A stretch of DNA of 64,000 bases, taken from NCBI RefSeq assembly GCF_038237375.1, contig NZ_CP151273.1, forward strand, positions 1,054,001 to 1,118,000, given 5' to 3'. A model generated the notes under the pieces. The model worked only from the letters and a program-made list of their open reading frames with translations. It was not told where the DNA came from and ran no database searches. Both the position numbers and the translations under genes were made by a program. Positions 26,554-34,244 of the stretch are shown piece after piece; the stretch's first letter is position 1, and every line of letters begins with the position of its first letter. This DNA is from Alcaligenes sp. SDU_A2 (GTDB lineage Bacteria > Pseudomonadota > Gammaproteobacteria > Burkholderiales > Burkholderiaceae_B).

Positions 26554-28548
26554 TCAGACCGGATCGGGCGAACGGGCGTACAGCGCGGTGGCTTCGGATG
26601 TCACCAGGGCCTGATAGCGCTCGAAGTGGTTCAGAATGTCGTTGATGACCTGCCCTGAACTCAGACCCATCAGGTCGTAACCACGGCTGCCGTCGGCAAA
26701 AACGGTGCGGACCTGCCATTCGTGCGGGCGGGTCTGTTCGTTCTTGGCGGCGGCGGCGGTAAAGCTGGCAACCCGGCGCGCCTGCATTTGCACGCCATAG
26801 ACAAAGTTGCGCTGACCTTCGGCCTCAATGCACAACTGAGCCTGATCATCCTGACTTGTGTCCAGCGAGACGTTCAGATTGCGCTTGCCCAGTTCCTCAG
26901 CCACGGCTTGCAAGGCCGGTGTGGCCACTTCATCCAGAAAGCGCTTGGCATCGCGACGGGTCGGACTGTGCAAAATAGTGGACAGGCGGCGTCGCCAGGA
27001 GACTTCCGTTCCTGGTGCCGGTCCAGTGGCAGGGCCGCTGGTGCGGCGTAGACGCGACATATCGGCTTTCATGCCTTTGAACAGCCCCAGAATCAACAGG
27101 AACATGATCAGGGCAAAAGGCAGGGCGCTGACCAGGGTAACGGTTTGCAGCGCCGTCAGCCCGCCGGCCAGCAATAGCAGGGCGGCGGCGGTGCCTTCCA
27201 GCGCGCACCAGTAAATGCGCTGCCAGACCGGCGCATCTTCCACGCCGCCGGCGGCCAGCGTGTCGATGACCAGCGAACCCGAGTCGGCCGAAGTCACAAA
27301 GAAGATGGACACCAGCAGCACGGCCAGGGCGGAGGTCAGACCCGACCAGGGCAGGTACTCCAGGAACTCGAACAAAGCCACCGACGCATTGGCGGCGGCG
27401 TCTCGGGCCAGTTGGCCACCGGCGACAGTCATGTCCAGGAAAATAGCGGTGTTGCCGAACACCGTCATCCAGAAGAAGGTAAAGACCGTGGGCACTAAGA
27501 GCACGCCCAGAACAAATTCGCGCACGGTGCGTCCGCGCGAGATGCGGGCGATGAACATGCCGACGAAGGGGGACCACGCAATCCACCACGCCCAGTAGAA
27601 CAAGGTCCAGGCTTTCATCCAGTCCTGTTCGCGAAAGGCTTGGGTGCTAAAGGAGCGGGCAAAGAAATTATCCAGATAACCGCCGATGTTCTGCACGAAG
27701 GCATTCATCAAGAAAGAGGTCGGGCCCACAAAAAGCACGAACAGCATCAGGGATACGGCCACCAGCAGGTTCAGCTCGGATAGCCGCCGTATGCCCACAT
27801 CCAGTCCGCTGACCACAGACAGGGTGGCCAGCGAAGTGACCACGACGATCAGCGCGATCTGTACCCAGGTTTCCTGCGGCCAGCCGAACAGGTGTTCCAG
27901 CCCGGCATTGATCTGCAGCACGCCCAGGCCCATAGAGGTGGCGATGCCGAACAAGGTGCCGCAGACAGCGAAAATATCCACGCTGTCGCCGATCCAGCCC
28001 TCGATGCGTTTGCCGAACAGGGGATACAGGCCCGAACGTATGGTCAGCGGCAGGTTGTAGCGAAAGCAGAAGTAGGCCAGGGACAGACCCACCACGGCAT
28101 AGACGGCCCAGGCGTGTACGCCCCAGTGAAACAAGGTGATGACTTGGGACTGGCGCGCTGCCTCGACTGTGCCGGCTACCCCCGAAGGCGGCGCGGAAAA
28201 GTGTTGCAGCGGTTCGGCCACGGCAAAGAACATCAGACCGATACCCATGCCTGCGGCGAACAGCATGGCCATCCAGGTCAGGTAGGGGTAGTCGGGTTCC
28301 GAGTCATCGGGCCCCAGCTTGAGGTTGCCGTAGCGGCTCAGTGCCAGGTAGACGATGGCAAAGAAAAACAAGGCCACGGCCAAGATGTAGAACCATCCAA
28401 AACTGCGGATGACCCAGTCCTGGAGTTGTTCAAAGATAAGGGCGGCGTCCTGCGGAAAGATGATGCCAATCAGCAGGAAAACCATGACGATCAGTGTAGA
28501 TCCCCAGAAAACCCTCGGATGTAGGGTGCTTTTGAAAGGCAGGCCCAT
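26554..28548 (-). CDS. betT: BCCT-family betaine/choline transporter
   Basis: 664 residues with twelve hydrophobic segments. The BCCT signature WTLFYWAWWIAWSPFVGMFIARISRGRTVREF is intact, and the glycine-rich TM3 stretch AAGMGIGLMFFAVAEP carries the aromatic substrate box region. The long hydrophilic C-terminus (about residues 515-664) is typical of BetT-type proton-coupled choline transporters and absent in many other BCCT proteins, so choline is the best substrate guess. No bet dehydrogenase genes are adjacent. An inverted repeat lacking a T run lies just past its stop (about 26510-26545). Confidence 0.88.
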   Translation of the reverse strand: MGLPFKSTLHPRVFWGSTLIVMVFLLIGIIFPQDAALIFEQLQDWVIRSFGWFYILAVALFFFAIVYLALSRYGNLKLGPDDSEPDYPYLTWMAMLFAAGMGIGLMFFAVAEPLQHFSAPPSGVAGTVEAARQSQVITLFHWGVHAWAVYAVVGLSLAYFCFRYNLPLTIRSGLYPLFGKRIEGWIGDSVDIFAVCGTLFGIATSMGLGVLQINAGLEHLFGWPQETWVQIALIVVVTSLATLSVVSGLDVGIRRLSELNLLVAVSLMLFVLFVGPTSFLMNAFVQNIGGYLDNFFARSFSTQAFREQDWMKAWTLFYWAWWIAWSPFVGMFIARISRGRTVREFVLGVLLVPTVFTFFWMTVFGNTAIFLDMTVAGGQLARDAAANASVALFEFLEYLPWSGLTSALAVLLVSIFFVTSADSGSLVIDTLAAGGVEDAPVWQRIYWCALEGTAAALLLLAGGLTALQTVTLVSALPFALIMFLLILGLFKGMKADMSRLRRTSGPATGPAPGTEVSWRRRLSTILHSPTRRDAKRFLDEVATPALQAVAEELGKRNLNVSLDTSQDDQAQLCIEAEGQRNFVYGVQMQARRVASFTAAAAKNEQTRPHEWQVRTVFADGSRGYDLMGLSSGQVINDILNHFERYQALVTSEATALYARSPDPV

Positions 28549-28634
28549 TGCATGCTCCGGTTGTTGCTTGGTGGAGCAAGCTTAACGAGAATGAATCCGA
28601 AGTTAAAGGGTCGATAGTTCAAGAACTGTATATT

Positions 28635-29501
28635 TCAGGGTCGGAATGGATCATTGGGCAGCAGCAACTCCTGGCTGTCCGCCTGGCGGGTCAGCTCCAA
28701 CTGGTGCAGGACACTGGCGCTGGCCGTATGGCTGGCCGAATGCAGATCGGTGCCGTGCAGCAGCCGGGCCAGCAGCGTGGCGGCGAATAGGTCGCCTGTT
28801 CCTTTGGCGGCGCAATCCACGCGAGGATGGTTCAGCAGGACGGCCGAATGCGGATTGCGACGCACCTGCAGCAGACCGATCTGACCGGCGTGCCAGGACA
28901 GGGGGGCGGCGCTGGTGGCAATCAGCCATTGCGCGCGTCCTTTCAGCAGCGAACGTGCGGCGTGGGCGGCTTCTTCCTGGGTGTTTGTGGGCAGACCCGT
29001 CAGCAAGGATAATTCGTACCCATTGGGTGTTAAGCCTGTCGCCAGCGGCAGCAGCGTCTGGGGATAGGCCCGCACCAAGTCCGGGTCGACATAAGTGCCT
29101 ACATCAAGATCGCCGATGACCGGGTCTACGATCACCAGAATATCGGGATGTTGTTGCAGCAGCCGGCGCAGCCAGCGCGCAATGACAAAAGCCTGTCCGG
29201 CGTTGCCCAGATAGCCGATGAGCACGGCGCGGATCGCCTTCAGGGCACCGCGCCTGTCCAGGTCGGCCAGAAAGCCGTCCAGCCAATCGGCGGGCAAAGC
29301 GCCGCCGTGTACCGTCGGGTACTGCGGGTTGTTGCTGAGCAGGACGGTGGGCACGGCGGCCACGGTCAGGCCGTGTTGGCGCAGGGTGGGAACGGCAACA
29401 TTGTTCCCGACCCGGCCATAGATGACTTGAGACTGGATGGAAACTACATCCACCTGACATGGATGTAGTTCCCGGGCTTGCGCCAAGGCGGCAGGGTTCA
29501 T
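28635..29501 (-). CDS. pdxY: pyridoxal kinase (dnfD position)
   Basis: 288 residues from the ATG at 29501, which overlaps the stop of the amidotransferase gene (ATGA). Ribokinase-fold PdxY/PdxK: VVSIQSQVIYGRVGNNVA, NPQYPTVHGG, DPVIGDLDVGTYVDPDL, LTPNGYELSLLTG, and the catalytic DCAAKGTGDLFAATLL with the GTGD anion hole. It phosphorylates pyridoxal. As the last gene of the dnfA-B-C operon it corresponds to dnfD in the order I remember; supplying PLP would fit a locus with three PLP-fold proteins, but this is inference. Confidence 0.88.
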   Translation of the reverse strand: MNPAALAQARELHPCQVDVVSIQSQVIYGRVGNNVAVPTLRQHGLTVAAVPTVLLSNNPQYPTVHGGALPADWLDGFLADLDRRGALKAIRAVLIGYLGNAGQAFVIARWLRRLLQQHPDILVIVDPVIGDLDVGTYVDPDLVRAYPQTLLPLATGLTPNGYELSLLTGLPTNTQEEAAHAARSLLKGRAQWLIATSAAPLSWHAGQIGLLQVRRNPHSAVLLNHPRVDCAAKGTGDLFAATLLARLLHGTDLHSASHTASASVLHQLELTRQADSQELLLPNDPFRP

Positions 29502-30220
29502 GCTGGGCAAGCGACAGCAGCAGGCTGCTTGACTTGACTGAGCCAGTTCTCCAGCACGCGGCGCGATGCAGCGTGCAACTGTTTGCCGATCAGGGCGGCA
29601 TCGGCGCGCAGGGCGGCCGGATCGATATCGGCCTGGCCCAGTTCGTTGGCGTGGCCGACCAGCCAGCGCTCCAGCTTGCTGGTGTCGGCTTCCAGGTGAA
29701 ACTGCAGGCCCAGTACCTGAGTACCGAAGGAAAACGCCTGATTGGCACCCACATTGGTTGCAGCCAGGTGAACTGCGCCGTCCGGAATATCGAACTGATC
29801 GCCGTGCCAGTGCAGGACCGGAATGCCCTCAATGGCAGCCAGGGCGGAATCGGCACCGAAATTGGTCAGCGTCAGCGGCGCAAAGCCGATTTCCTTTGTG
29901 CCCAGCGGGTAGACATTGGCACCCAAGGCGCGTGCAATCAGTTGCGCGCCCAGGCAGATGCCCAGCAGGGGCTTGCCGGCCAGCAGCCACTTCTGGATCA
30001 GCGCCAGTTCGTCGGCAAGGAAAGGGTAGATCTTGTCGTCGTAAGCCCCGATGGGGCCGCCCAGCACGACGAGCAGGTCTGCATCGCGTTCGCTTAGGTG
30101 ATCCAGCGGTTGGACGGACGGGTCCACATACTGGATCTGGTAACCCTGTTCGAGCAGAACGGGTTCCAGCGTGCCCAGGTCTTCGAAGTGGATGTGGCGC
30201 AGTGCAAGGACTTTTTTCAT
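29498..30220 (-). CDS. dnfC: class I glutamine amidotransferase, DnfC-like
   Basis: 240 residues from the ATG at 30220. Full catalytic triad: C89 (LLGICLGAQL), H175 and E177 (LGLQFHLEAD), with the oxyanion region VVLGGPIGAY. It is a stand-alone glutaminase of the GMP-synthase-like type, with no fused synthetase, so it could release ammonia from glutamine or hydrolyse a gamma-glutamyl compound. It lies 31 bases after the reductase gene and is coupled to pdxY. In the Dirammox literature, as I recall, dnfC is one of three genes needed for conversion of ammonia to N2. Confidence 0.85.
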   Translation of the reverse strand: MKKVLALRHIHFEDLGTLEPVLLEQGYQIQYVDPSVQPLDHLSERDADLLVVLGGPIGAYDDKIYPFLADELALIQKWLLAGKPLLGICLGAQLIARALGANVYPLGTKEIGFAPLTLTNFGADSALAAIEGIPVLHWHGDQFDIPDGAVHLAATNVGANQAFSFGTQVLGLQFHLEADTSKLERWLVGHANELGQADIDPAALRADAALIGKQLHAASRRVLENWLSQVKQPAAVACPA

Positions 30221-30251
30221 GGCGGTCTCTGTAAATCCAGTAAAGAGGACG

Positions 30252-31310
30252 TTAGCTGGTGGTGCCGATGTCCACATTGAGGGTTCCGGACAAGGGGAAG
30301 GTGCAGCAGGCCAAGGCGTGACCTTGGGCCTTGTCTTGGTCGCTCAGGCAGAAATCGGGCTCGAAGCGGCAATCGCCATCGCTATTGGCGATGCTGACCC
30401 GGCAAGCCCCGCAGATGCCGGCCCGGCATTGACTGCGTATGGGTACCTGACCGGCTTCCAGCATCTCCAGCAAGCTGCTGCCGGGCTCGGGGGACAGGGT
30501 CAACCCCGAGGCGGGAACATGAATCTGCAGCGGCGCACTGCCGGGAACAGGTTCGATATCCACCGCAGGGGCCGCCGGTGGGGAAAAGGCTTCGATCAGC
30601 ATGCGCGAAACAGGGTGGGCCTGGACGGTGTATTCGCGCAGCGCCTGGGCAAAGCTGTAGCTGCCGCAAATAACCACCGCTTCCGGGTCCTGCAGGTGTT
30701 GCAGCGTTTCGGATGAAGGACGTCCGACTTTGAACTGGGCACTGCTGCGGATATTGTCCCGCGTCACGAAAACGCTCAGCGAAAACCAGGAGGCGGATAG
30801 ATCCAGCGCCAGCAGTTCGTGCAGAAAAGGGATGTCCGAGACGTGTGGAATGCTGAGTAGCAATTGCACGTAAGGGACAGCTTGGCCTTTGTTCGCCCGG
30901 TGTGCCAGTTCGCGCAGCAGGGCGATGGGAAGGGTAATGCCGATGCCGCCTGCGATCATGGCGATGCGCTGGTAACCCAGGATGGAATCCACCGAAATAT
31001 CGCCGGCCACATATTGCAGCGGCACGGTCATGCCTTCGCGTAACGTAGCGTGCAGATGGTCGGATACGCTGTTGCGTCCCGACCCTTTGACGGCGATCTC
31101 GAACAGATCGTCGTCGGGTTTACGGGTAATGGAGTACAGGCGCTGCTGGACGATGCCGCCGGTATCCGGATAGCTGAGCGCGACGTGCTTGCCGGCCTGC
31201 AACGATTGCAGAAAGTCGAAATGTCCACCCTGCACGCGCAGGGTGAATACCTTGACATTGCCTGCTTCGGGCCGGACGGTTTCGCAGCGTGCTTGAATGA
31301 GTGGGGTCAT
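30252..31310 (-). CDS. dnfB: flavoprotein reductase with C-terminal 2Fe-2S ferredoxin, DnfB-like
   Basis: 352 residues. FNR-type FAD domain with RLYSITRKP (57-65), NAD(P)-binding domain with AMIAGGIGITLPIALLRE (117-134) and VICGSYSFAQALRE, and a plant-type ferredoxin domain whose cluster cysteines are C295, C300 and C303 (CRAGICGAC) plus C335 or C336. This is the layout of oxygenase reductases that pass electrons from NAD(P)H to a diiron or Rieske oxygenase. It overlaps the stop of the AurF-like gene by four bases, so that protein is its natural partner. Confidence 0.88.
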   Translation of the reverse strand: MTPLIQARCETVRPEAGNVKVFTLRVQGGHFDFLQSLQAGKHVALSYPDTGGIVQQRLYSITRKPDDDLFEIAVKGSGRNSVSDHLHATLREGMTVPLQYVAGDISVDSILGYQRIAMIAGGIGITLPIALLRELAHRANKGQAVPYVQLLLSIPHVSDIPFLHELLALDLSASWFSLSVFVTRDNIRSSAQFKVGRPSSETLQHLQDPEAVVICGSYSFAQALREYTVQAHPVSRMLIEAFSPPAAPAVDIEPVPGSAPLQIHVPASGLTLSPEPGSSLLEMLEAGQVPIRSQCRAGICGACRVSIANSDGDCRFEPDFCLSDQDKAQGHALACCTFPLSGTLNVDIGTTS

Positions 31311-32263
31311 TGCAAGGCCTCTTGATGTTCGGATTCGGCTTGTTGGGCCGCGCCGGATTTGCCATTCAGGCCGATACGGCCGATCAGGCTTTCGACCGAA
31401 TCGGTATAGACGCCGATTTCGTTGCTGTCGCCGATGTCGTGCAGGATGTCGCGGGCATTAGGGAACTTCAGCATGGAAAAGACTTTTTCCCACGCGCCCA
31501 ATTCGTTGTTGGCGAACATTTCCACCGTGCGCAAGATGACAGCGCGCATGTGTTCGCGCTCTTTCTGGCTCAACCCCTGCACGATGTCCGACGCCACGAA
31601 ACTGAACACGCTGGAGTGGCTCCATTCGTCCATGGCATGCGTGCGGGTGACTTCGTGGCAGATAGACTGGATGCCCTTGTCTTCGGCCATGGTCTTCAGG
31701 TAGTCGGTGATCAGGGTTTCGGAAGCGCAGGCGATGGCAAAGCGCGTCAGGCGTCGCTCCGACTCGGAGCCGCATTGACTGAGCAGATTGTTGCGCCAAT
31801 GAACCAGGTTGAAGTCCGAGAAGTCCAGAGGCTGCAGCTTGCGCTTATCGTAGATATAGTTGCAAGCCATGATGGACATGCGGGTATGCAGTGCTTCGTC
31901 CAACAGGGCCTGGGACATGACATCTTGCAGCAGGCCGCGGTTGGCGCTGGGCGGTGGAGTCTTGATGATGTCTTCGCAGGTCGGAGTGACGACATTGCAT
32001 TCGATGTAGATAGTCTTGAGGTTGTAAATCCCCCAGGCGTAGGACAGGCACTGCGATTTCAGATCTTGCGGGGCTTCCAGCCAAGCTTGATGATTGCGAA
32101 ATGGCAACAGGCTTTCGCTGAAGTCATCTTTGTCCGGATCAAAAGCCAGACTCCAGTAGTCGGGAAGTTCCTGGTTCACGGCAGCCCGATTCTTCCAGAG
32201 TACGGACAGTTTGTGCAGCATATTGCGTACGGCGTCATCGGTTTCGTAGTTTTTGATCGTCAT
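31307..32263 (-). CDS. dnfA: AurF-type diiron N-oxygenase, DnfA-like
   Basis: 318 residues, soluble. All seven diiron ligands of the AurF family can be placed with near-identical spacing: E89, E123 and H126 (DEALH), E182, H209, E213 and H216 (HAMDEWSH). AurF enzymes oxidise amino groups stepwise to hydroxylamine, nitroso or nitro level. GGAAA precedes the ATG. It heads the four-gene operon A-B-C-pdxY. In Alcaligenes the corresponding oxygenase is reported to act in ammonia oxidation through hydroxylamine to N2 (Dirammox; gene names from memory). The exact substrate (free ammonia/hydroxylamine or a bound amine) cannot be read from sequence. Confidence 0.87.
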   Translation of the reverse strand: MTIKNYETDDAVRNMLHKLSVLWKNRAAVNQELPDYWSLAFDPDKDDFSESLLPFRNHQAWLEAPQDLKSQCLSYAWGIYNLKTIYIECNVVTPTCEDIIKTPPPSANRGLLQDVMSQALLDEALHTRMSIMACNYIYDKRKLQPLDFSDFNLVHWRNNLLSQCGSESERRLTRFAIACASETLITDYLKTMAEDKGIQSICHEVTRTHAMDEWSHSSVFSFVASDIVQGLSQKEREHMRAVILRTVEMFANNELGAWEKVFSMLKFPNARDILHDIGDSNEIGVYTDSVESLIGRIGLNGKSGAAQQAESEHQEALQ

Positions 32264-32587
32264 TTCAAATTTCCTTGCTGTTGATTGCGATCTTGTCGAA
32301 ACGCAGAGATCGCGTCCAATGGCTTCCGTCCGTATTCCGGTTTCGGAATTCGCCGGTTGCCTGTAATTGATTTATTCGCCATTTTTAATAATGGTGTAAT
32401 AAATTCGTATCAGGTTCTGCTGGTGTCTGCGTATTAATGCTGCGTTGCCAGTTCCTGCTGTTTCTTTGGCTCTCCTTTAATCTTTCCTATATGAAAAGAT
32501 GTCGGATTTGCAGTAAAGAGGGCATAATCAAAACCGTGCATCGCATGTGCTGTGCTGTTTCAAGAGCCAGCAGGCTGAATTCTAATG

Positions 32588-32614
32588 ACGGTCTGACAGT
32601 AAATGACAGACCGT
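32588..32614. promoter_or_regulatory. GGTCTG/CAGACC inverted repeat, candidate DnfR site
   Basis: ACGGTCTG and CAGACCGT with an 11-base spacer. The right half is followed by a T run, so it also resembles a plus-strand terminator, but no plus-strand gene precedes it. Another CAGACC 23 bases further on forms a direct repeat with it. Confidence 0.5.
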
Positions 32615-32628
32615 TTTTTTTGTATTTA

Positions 32629-32639
32629 ACAGACCACTT
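32629..32639. promoter_or_regulatory. ACAGACCACTT half-site, candidate DnfR site
   Basis: On the minus strand this reads AAGTGGTCTGT, containing TGGTCTGT, the DnfR-binding motif I remember from A. faecalis. It faces dnfA. Confidence 0.55.
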
Positions 32640-32764
32640 GATCATAAATATTTTGTGCGCTGCAAAAATGGCAGTCGTGATCCGTTAAATTCCTGTGAAA
32701 TCAGCGTGTTCTCTTTATTTTTTAATTCTTTCTATTTTTCTGTGATCTAAGAATATGACAAAAA

Positions 32765-32775
32765 AAGTGGTCTGG
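32765..32775. promoter_or_regulatory. AAGTGGTCTGG half-site, candidate DnfR site
   Basis: Same 10-mer as at 32629-32639 but on the plus strand, about 160 bases before the dnfT2 start, so the pair brackets the divergent promoters. Confidence 0.5.
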
Positions 32776-32935
32776 TCATTTATTTTTAAATGGACTGCTT
32801 TTAATGTCGTCATAGCGCATAGCATATTTATTTTTGGGCATTTCCGGTTTGTTCAAGGGTGGACATACGCTCTTGCCAGCGTTGGGCTTTCAGGTACGGA
32901 TCGGGAAAGCTGCCCTTATCGACACAGGAATGCGC

Positions 32936-34231
32936 ATGAAGAGTCTCGCCGGTGGCGAAGCCCACCAACTGCCTCTGGTAGGTTCGCAACCCCTGCAGCA
33001 GATCGACCGCAGCCTTTGGGACATTCTCGAGGCCGAGCGTCGTCGTCAGCAGCACACGGTCGAACTGATTGCCTCCGAAAATTACGCCAGCCGCGCGGTA
33101 TTGGATGCGCAGGGCTCCTTGCTCAGCAACAAGCAGGCGCAGGGCTATCCTGGACAGCGTATTTACGGCGGATGCGATCAGGCCGATCAGGCTGAAGAAC
33201 TGGCTATTGAACGGGCCAGGCAATTGTTCGACTGCCGGCATGCCAATGTTCAGGCGCATTCGGGCAGCCAGGCCAATCTGGCGGTGTATCTGGCGTTGTT
33301 ATCGCCCGGTGATACGATTCTGGCCTTGGACCAGCGCGCAGGCGGCCATGTCAGTCACGGCTCTGTCGTCAATGTATCCGGGCGTTGGTTTCAGACCCGG
33401 GCTTATGGCGTGGATCGAAGCACGCAATGGGTGGACATGGACGAAGTGCGCCGTCAGGCGCGCAGTGAACGTCCGCGCCTGATCATTGCCGGTGGTTCGG
33501 CTTATTCGCGTACGCCCGATTTTGTCGGTTTTCGCGCAATCGCTGACGAGGTCGGAGCGTATTTCATGGCGGATATGGCGCACAGCGCCGGTCTGGTGGC
33601 GGCGGGGGCCATAGAATCTCCGGTGTCTCAAGCGCATGTCACGACCTTGTCCACGCATGGAACCTTGCGCGGGCCGCGTGGCGGCATGATTCTTTGTAAC
33701 GATGCCAGGCTGGCCGGCAAGTTCGATGTCGCCGTCTATCCGGGGCTTCAGGGCGGGCCGCTGGTCAATATGCTGGCCGCCAAGGCCGTGGCCTTTGGCG
33801 AAGCGCTGCGGCCCTCGTTCGCCGTGTATGCTCAGGCCGTCATGGACAATGCGCGTGTCCTGTGTCGTCGCTTGGCCGAGGGGGGGCTCACTGTCGTTTC
33901 GGGTGGAACCGACTGCCATTTCGGCGTGGTGGACTTGCGTCCGTGGGGGCTGGACGGCCCCTTGGTGGAACAGGCATTGATGCAGGTTGGCATCAGCCTG
34001 AGCAAACACGCCGTGCCTTACGACGATGGCGATGGCTCCTATTCGGGCATACGCGTGGGCAGCGCCGCATGTACGTCCCGGGGCTTGAGCGAGGACGACT
34101 TCAAGGAAATCGGCGATATGATTCTGGCCTTGTTGGGGGGCGTGCGCAGCGGCACCCGCAGTGCGCGTACTGAAACTGCTATCCGCGAAGGCGTGGCCGG
34201 CCTTAACCGGCGCTTTCCTTTGCCTTACTGA
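32936..34231 (+). CDS. dnfT2: serine hydroxymethyltransferase-like protein lacking the PLP lysine, DnfT2-like
   Basis: 431 residues from the ATG at 32936 with AGGAA five bases upstream (an ATG two codons earlier is also possible). It aligns along its whole length with the canonical GlyA at 37029: [21 protein letters not shown], SGLVxAG-type DMAHSAGL (D213, H216) and [17 protein letters not shown]. In the last block the lysine that forms the internal aldimine in SHMT (K230 of the neighbouring Gly[12 protein letters not shown]) is Gly242, codon GGA at 33659-33661. The rest of the pocket is kept. It therefore cannot act as an ordinary SHMT. It is convergent with dnfR. Confidence 0.85.
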   Translation: MKSLAGGEAHQLPLVGSQPLQQIDRSLWDILEAERRRQQHTVELIASENYASRAVLDAQGSLLSNKQAQGYPGQRIYGGCDQADQAEELAIERARQLFDCRHANVQAHSGSQANLAVYLALLSPGDTILALDQRAGGHVSHGSVVNVSGRWFQTRAYGVDRSTQWVDMDEVRRQARSERPRLIIAGGSAYSRTPDFVGFRAIADEVGAYFMADMAHSAGLVAAGAIESPVSQAHVTTLSTHGTLRGPRGGMILCNDARLAGKFDVAVYPGLQGGPLVNMLAAKAVAFGEALRPSFAVYAQAVMDNARVLCRRLAEGGLTVVSGGTDCHFGVVDLRPWGLDGPLVEQALMQVGISLSKHAVPYDDGDGSYSGIRVGSAACTSRGLSEDDFKEIGDMILALLGGVRSGTRSARTETAIREGVAGLNRRFPLPY

Positions 34232-34244
34232 ACGCCGCGTCGTG

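Larger units (their letters stand above)
32264..32935. promoter_or_regulatory. divergent dnfA / dnfT2 regulatory region
   Basis: 672 bp without a credible gene. It holds, from dnfA outward: a palindrome ATTCCG-GTTT-CGGAAT (32334-32349); an inverted repeat ACGGTCTG...CAGACCGT (32588-32614); a half-site ACAGACCA (32629-32636); and an inverted half-site AAGTGGTCTG (32765-32774). The last two are mirror images of the 10-mer AAGTGGTCTG. I did not find unambiguous sigma-70 boxes. Confidence 0.6.

Noticed and set aside
32588..32620. Hairpin plus T run read as a plus-strand terminator
   Set aside because: No plus-strand gene lies upstream of it; its arms match the regulator half-sites, so an operator is the better reading. 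A terminator role is not fully excluded.
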